A stretch of DNA of 64,000 bases, from positions 116,127 through 180,126 of the forward strand of contig NZ_LNCU01000040.1 of the NCBI RefSeq assembly GCF_001542415.1, in the 5' to 3' direction. A program made the position numbers and the translations under genes. This stretch comes from Bradyrhizobium macuxiense. Its GTDB lineage: Bacteria; Pseudomonadota; Alphaproteobacteria; Rhizobiales; Xanthobacteraceae. The notes under the pieces were generated by a model. It was not told where the DNA came from. It saw only the letters and a program-made list of their open reading frames with translations, and ran no database searches. Of the stretch, positions 60,303 to 64,000 are shown one piece after another; positions within the stretch are counted from its first letter, which is position 1; the number at the start of each line of letters is the position of its first letter.

Positions 60303-61079
60303 ATGGCAAACAAAGTCAAGCAGGTCTGGGCGTCGGGCAAGGCGGTGGTGAACGCGTGGCTGGCGATCCCGTCGGGATTTTCGGCCGAAGTGATCGCGCA
60401 GTGCGGCTTCGACAGCGTCACCGTCGACATGCAGCATGGCGTGCAGGACTATCTCTCGATGGTGCAGTGCTTCCAGTCGATGCACGCCCATCCCGTCACC
60501 CCGATGGTCCGCGTGCCGTGGAATGAGCCTGGCATCATCGGCAAGGTGCTCGATGGCGGCGCCTACGGCGTGATCTGCCCGATGGTCAACACGTCGCAGG
60601 AAGCCAAGAACCTCGTCTCCTACGCCAAGTATCCGCCGAAGGGCGTCCGCTCCAACGGCCCGATCCGCGCCGGCATGTATGGCTCGGCCGGCACCTATCA
60701 GCAGACCGCGAACGACGAGATCGTGCTGCTGCCGATGATGGAGACCAAGACCGCGGTCGAGAACATGGAAGCGATCCTCGATGTCGAGGGCATCGACGGC
60801 GTCTATATCGGCCCGTCCGATCTCGGCTTCTCCTACGGCCTGGTGCCGAAGCTCGACCGCGACGAGCCGGAGATCCTGAAGATCTACGAGAAGATCATCA
60901 AGGAGTGCGGCAAGCGTGGCCTCAACCCGGGCATCCATTGCTCCGGCGCCGAAGGCGCGGTGCGCGCGATCAACATGGGCTTCAAGCTCGTGACGCTGTC
61001 GAACGAAGTCGGGTTGATGCAGACCTACGCGAAGATGCAGGTCAACCAGACCCGCGAGAAGTCCGGCGGCAAGGCGTAA
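60303..61079 (+). CDS. HpcH/HpaI-family aldolase
   Basis: A 258-residue class II aldolase of the HpcH/HpaI family. It cleaves a 4-hydroxy-2-oxo acid to pyruvate and an aldehyde with a divalent metal. The catalytic histidine is in TVDMQHGVQDYLSMVQ near residues 39-54, the pyruvate-binding arginine in VTPMVRVPWNEPGIIG near 63-78, and the metal ligands in LLPMMETKTAVENM (glutamate) and GVYIGPSDLGFSYG (aspartate). AAGGGA precedes the ATG. Although it is named for HpaI, it is transcribed with the sugar-acid cluster and not with the hpa genes, so GarL-like cleavage of a 2-keto-3-deoxy acid is the better guess. Confidence 0.87.
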   Translation: MANKVKQVWASGKAVVNAWLAIPSGFSAEVIAQCGFDSVTVDMQHGVQDYLSMVQCFQSMHAHPVTPMVRVPWNEPGIIGKVLDGGAYGVICPMVNTSQEAKNLVSYAKYPPKGVRSNGPIRAGMYGSAGTYQQTANDEIVLLPMMETKTAVENMEAILDVEGIDGVYIGPSDLGFSYGLVPKLDRDEPEILKIYEKIIKECGKRGLNPGIHCSGAEGAVRAINMGFKLVTLSNEVGLMQTYAKMQVNQTREKSGGKA

Positions 61080-61110
61080 GCTTCTCCACCGGCACGACCT
61101 ACGTTGTTCT

Positions 61111-61284
61111 CCCTCGCCCCGCTCTTGCGGGGTCGAGACCAGCGAAGCTGGCTCTTAGAGGGTTGGGGTGAGGGGCCTCTATCCGGCGAGCACTGTTGTT
61201 GTAGTCAGCATTGTGCATCGCCCCTCACCCGAATTCTCGCTCTGCGAGAATTCGACCTCTCCCCGTGAAGGACGGGGAGAGGTG
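61111..61284. repeat. Intergenic palindromic repeat, family D, copy 2
   Basis: CCCTCGCCCCGCTCTTGCGG...GGTTGGGGTGAGGGG on the left and CCCCTCACCCGAATTCTCGC...GAGAATTCGACCTCTCCCC/GGGGAGAGGTGA on the right form nested hairpins. It is related to the copy at 45881 and lies within the operon between the aldolase and dehydratase genes. Confidence 0.7.
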
Positions 61285-61307
61285 AAGAAGGCACCAAGGA
61301 GACCCAC

Positions 61308-62831
61308 ATGGCCCCGGCACAAGTGATCCGCCTGCATCCCGATGACAGCGTCCTAATCGCGCGCGCGAGCCTGCCGCCGGGATTGGCGGTCACCGACGGC
61401 GTCACCACGGTCGATCGCATTCCGGCTGGCCACAAGGTCGCGATCAAGCCGATCGCGCAAGGCGAGCCGATCAAGCGCTACGGCCAGATCATCGGCTTTG
61501 CCACGCAGCCGATTGCGCCCGGCCAGCACGTGCACACCCAGAATTGCGGCATGGGTGACTTCTCAAAGGACTATGCCTACGGTGTCGACGTCAAGCCGGT
61601 GCCGAACTTCGATCTGCCGGCGACCTTCGACGGCATCCGCCGTCCCGATGGCCGGGTTGCCACGCGCAACTATATCGGCATCCTCACCTCGGTGAACTGC
61701 AGCGCCCATGTCGCGGGCCTCGTCGCCGATGTCTTCAAGAAGAACCCGTTCACCGGCGAGAATCCGCTAGCCGACTTTCCGAATGTCGACGGCGTCGTCG
61801 CGCTGACCCACAAGACCGGCTGCGGCATGACCCAGGACGAGCCGCTGGCGCTGCTTCGCCGCACCCTCGGGGGCTATGCGCGGCACGTGAATTTCTCCAA
61901 CGTCATCGTGCTCGGCCTCGGCTGTGAGGTGAACCAGATCGGCGGCCTGATGCAGGAGCAGAGGCTCGCCGGGCGCCTGCGTGCGATGGACATCCAGGAG
62001 GTCGGCGGCACGCGCAAGACAGTAGAAGCCGGCGTTGCCTTCGTGAAGGAAGCATTGGCCGACGCCAACAAGGTCAAGCGCGAGGCAGTACCGGCGAGCG
62101 AACTCACGGTCGCGCTGCAATGCGGCGGCTCCGACGGCTATTCCGGCGTGTCGGCCAACCCCGCGCTTGGCGCGGCGAGCGATCTTCTGGTGCGCCACGG
62201 CGGCACCGTCATCCTCTCGGAGACGCCTGAGACCTATGGCGCCGAGCATCTTCTGACGCGCCGCGCGGTCAGCCGCGAGGTCGGCGAGAAGCTCGTCGGC
62301 CTGATGCGCTGGTGGGAGGAATACACGAGCCGCGAAGGTGCCGAGATGAACGCCAATCCGAGCCCTGGCAACAAGGCCGGCGGCCTGACCACCATCCTCG
62401 AAAAGTCGCTCGGCGCGATGGCCAAGGCCGGCAGCACCAACCTTGTCGACGTGCTGCGCTATGCCGAGCCGGTGACCAAGAAGGGTTTCGTGTTCATGGA
62501 CACGCCCGGCTACGACCCGGTCGCCGCGACCGGGCAGGTCGCCGGCGGCGCCAATCTCGTCTGCTTCACCACCGGCCGCGGCAGCGTGTTCGGCTGCAAG
62601 CCTGCTCCCTCGATCAAGCTCGCCACCAACACGCCGATGTACAAGCGGATGGAAGATGACATGGACGTCAATTGCGGCACCATCCTCGAGGGTGAGGAGA
62701 GCGTGCAGGAGTGCGGCCAGCGCATCTTCGACCTCATCCTCAAGACCGCATCGGGCCAGCCGACCAAGAGCGAGAGCTTCGATTTTGGCGGCGCCGAGTT
62801 CGCGCCTTGGGTGCTAGGGGCGACGATGTAA
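61308..62831 (+). CDS. UxaA-family hydro-lyase (altronate/galactarate dehydratase-like)
   Basis: A 507-residue enzyme with an N-terminal SAF domain (residues about 1-90) and a C-terminal UxaA domain from about 105 (DGIRRPDGRVATRNYIGILT). Iron-binding family cysteines are visible in SVNCSAHVAG, HKTGCGMTQ, LGLGCEVNQ, QCGGSDGYSG and VFGCKPAPSIK. The family dehydrates altronate or galactarate to 2-keto-3-deoxy acids; the same fold is the sulfolactate sulfo-lyase SuyAB. AAGGAG precedes the ATG. Dehydratase plus aldolase plus dehydrogenase plus transporter is a coherent sugar-acid route. Confidence 0.85.
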   Translation: MAPAQVIRLHPDDSVLIARASLPPGLAVTDGVTTVDRIPAGHKVAIKPIAQGEPIKRYGQIIGFATQPIAPGQHVHTQNCGMGDFSKDYAYGVDVKPVPNFDLPATFDGIRRPDGRVATRNYIGILTSVNCSAHVAGLVADVFKKNPFTGENPLADFPNVDGVVALTHKTGCGMTQDEPLALLRRTLGGYARHVNFSNVIVLGLGCEVNQIGGLMQEQRLAGRLRAMDIQEVGGTRKTVEAGVAFVKEALADANKVKREAVPASELTVALQCGGSDGYSGVSANPALGAASDLLVRHGGTVILSETPETYGAEHLLTRRAVSREVGEKLVGLMRWWEEYTSREGAEMNANPSPGNKAGGLTTILEKSLGAMAKAGSTNLVDVLRYAEPVTKKGFVFMDTPGYDPVAATGQVAGGANLVCFTTGRGSVFGCKPAPSIKLATNTPMYKRMEDDMDVNCGTILEGEESVQECGQRIFDLILKTASGQPTKSESFDFGGAEFAPWVLGATM

Positions 62832-62852
62832 AGGGCCGAACGCCTCTACGCC

Positions 62853-62963
62853 GTCATTGCGAGGAGCTCGCGACAAATTGCAGAGCAAATTTGCGCTGAG
62901 CGACGAAGCAATCCATGGCTCCACTTGCGGCAGGATGGATTGCTTCGCTTCGCTCGCAATGAC
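62853..62963. repeat. Intergenic palindromic repeat, family A, copy 6
   Basis: It starts GTCATTGCGAGGAGCTCGCG and ends CGCTTCGCTCGCAATGAC. The left arm has the longer module with CAAATTTGCGCTGAGCGACG, which occurs inverted in the right arm of the copy at 10474. It lies 22 bases after the dehydratase stop and may end the operon. Confidence 0.8.
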
Positions 62964-63073
62964 GGGTAGCCGGGACCACCAGCCCGTCTCCTGGGCACCC
63001 ATGCCCGTTGTTAGTGCTTGATGTCGACCGGAACCAGTGTTCTGCTCAAAAAAGCTGCTGGAGCCAACGGTCC

Positions 63074-64000
63074 GTGTCGATATCAGTCGCACTGCATCAC
63101 GTCACGCACTACAAATACGATCGGCCGATCGATCTCGGGCCCCAAACCATTCGCCTCCGTCCTGCGCCGCATACGCGCACGCCGATCCTGAGCTATTCGC
63201 TCAAGGTCACGCCATCCAATCATTTCGTGAACTGGCAGCAGGATCCGCAAGGCAACTGGCTTGCGCGTTACGTGTTTCCGGAGAAGGCAACCGAGCTCAA
63301 GATCGAGGTCGACTTCACGGCGCAGATGACCGTGGTCAATCCGTTCGATTTCTTCGTCGAGCCTTACGCCAACAGCTTTCCGTTCGACTACGCTGGCGAT
63401 CTCAAGACCGAGCTCGCACCCTATCTGAAGACGGACGAGCCCGGCCCGTTGCTTGCCGCGTATCTGAATGACATTCCTCGCACGGCCGATAGCACCGTCA
63501 ACTTCCTGGTCGAGCTGAATGCGCAGCTGCAAAGGAAGATCAGCTACATCGTCCGGATGGAGACCGGCGTGCAGACGCCGGAGCAGACGTTGGCCGCGGG
63601 CTCCGGCTCATGTCGTGACTCGGCATGGCTGCTGATCCAGGCGGTGCGTCATCTCGGGCTCGCCGCACGTTTCGTCTCGGGCTACCTCATTCAGATTCGA
63701 CCTGACATCGATCCGCTGGAAGGGCCGCGTGAGGTCGAGAACGACTTCACCGACCTGCATGCCTGGGCGGAAGTCTATCTGCCGGGCGCCGGCTGGATCG
63801 GCTTCGACGTCACCTCGGGCATGCTGACCGGCGAGGGGCACATTCCGGTCTGCGCCACGCCGCACTACCGCTCGGCCGCGCCTGTGACGGGCACGGCCGG
63901 ATTTGCCGACGCCGAATTCGCCTTCGAGATGAGCGTCAAGCGTATCCGTGAGGCGCCGCGGATCACCAAGCCGTTTTCGGATGAGGCGTGGGCGCGGCTC
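63074..64000 (+). CDS. Transglutaminase-like cysteine protease family protein (partial, runs off the end)
   Basis: The first 309 codons of a long gene with no stop before the window ends. It starts at a GTG (VSISVALHHVTHYKYDRPID) behind GGAG. The transglutaminase N-terminal beta domain covers about residues 1-140, and the core has the triad Cys180 in GSGSCRDSAWLL, His229 in DLHAWAEVYL and Asp245 in GFDVTSGML. From memory, proteins with this start continue into a DUF2126 domain and reach about 1,100 residues; the segment FSDEAWARL at the window end would fit the linker. They are often linked to alpha-E and circularly permuted ATP-grasp genes, which could lie to the right. Confidence 0.85.
   Translation, partial: MSISVALHHVTHYKYDRPIDLGPQTIRLRPAPHTRTPILSYSLKVTPSNHFVNWQQDPQGNWLARYVFPEKATELKIEVDFTAQMTVVNPFDFFVEPYANSFPFDYAGDLKTELAPYLKTDEPGPLLAAYLNDIPRTADSTVNFLVELNAQLQRKISYIVRMETGVQTPEQTLAAGSGSCRDSAWLLIQAVRHLGLAARFVSGYLIQIRPDIDPLEGPREVENDFTDLHAWAEVYLPGAGWIGFDVTSGMLTGEGHIPVCATPHYRSAAPVTGTAGFADAEFAFEMSVKRIREAPRITKPFSDEAWARL

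Noticed and set aside
60303..61079. Calling this aldolase HpaI of the homoprotocatechuate pathway
   Set aside because: It lies 8 kb from the hpa genes, on the other strand, inside a transporter/dehydratase operon with its own regulator. The family name alone is not enough.
59178..62831. Sulfolactate degradation (Ldh-type dehydrogenase with SuyAB-like UxaA protein)
   Set aside because: SuyA and SuyB are normally separate, and an HpcH/HpaI aldolase has no place in that pathway. It is kept only as a minor alternative.
10474..62963. Regular repeats as a CRISPR array
   Set aside because: The repeats are single palindromes scattered in separate gaps, without evenly spaced spacers or cas genes.
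63037..63471. 144-codon plus-strand frame at the right edge
   Set aside because: It overlaps the transglutaminase gene in another frame and translates to Arg-rich sequence; the frame starting at 63074 has the family motifs.

Overview
The window is high-GC, densely coded chromosomal DNA from an alphaproteobacterium, most likely Bradyrhizobium or a close relative in the Nitrobacteraceae. The evidence is the codon use, the many branched-chain amino-acid-type (HAAT) ABC transporters and CoA-dependent catabolic genes, and numerous short intergenic palindromic repeats of the kind I remember from Bradyrhizobium and Rhodopseudomonas. I see no rRNA, tRNA, phage, insertion sequence or CRISPR array. This assignment is by recognition, not by database search.

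Layout. 1-2173: right end of a four-carbon acid-sugar operon (ltnD end, otnI, otnK). 2343-8791: a chemoreceptor and an RND efflux permease/adaptor pair. 8915-37319: a long catabolic stretch with a TLP1-type thiolase-like protein, nitronate monooxygenase, Baeyer-Villiger monooxygenase, YghU-type GST, three acyl-CoA synthetase/crotonase/SDR groups, two acyl-CoA dehydrogenases, an APH-like kinase with a DUF6285 partner, PEP carboxylase, a secreted SMP-30 lactonase, and a thiolase/DUF35 pair. 37528-44219: a complete HAAT ABC transporter co-transcribed with an amidase and a DUF2848 protein. 44378-45808: a 2OG-Fe(II) oxygenase next to alkB. 46041-53232: homoprotocatechuate meta-cleavage genes (hpaH-F-E-D, a FAH-family gene, a ThDP enzyme) divergent from the MarR regulator hpaR. 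53262-62831: a GntR regulator with two winged helices, a second HAAT transporter with a LivM-LivG fusion, then an Ldh-family oxidoreductase, an HpcH/HpaI aldolase and a UxaA-family dehydratase. 63074-end: start of a transglutaminase-like protein that runs off the window.

How the genes work together. Most of the region takes up and breaks down aromatic, alicyclic, fatty-acid-like and sugar-acid carbon. The most interesting group is at 16-22 kb. An ACAD10/11-type acyl-CoA dehydrogenase, an APH-like kinase and a small DUF6285 protein sit together, which is the part list of the phosphorylation-dependent 4-hydroxyacyl-CoA pathway (LvaABC of Pseudomonas; fused in animal ACAD10/11). The 53-63 kb cluster reads as a self-contained uptake-plus-catabolism unit for an unknown hydroxy or sugar acid.

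Non-coding content is unusually rich. At least twenty short palindromic repeats of several families fill the gaps, some inside operons and some built from interchangeable modules. A larger structured repeat at about 18.06-18.53 kb contains three perfect stem-loops and may be a transcribed RNA.
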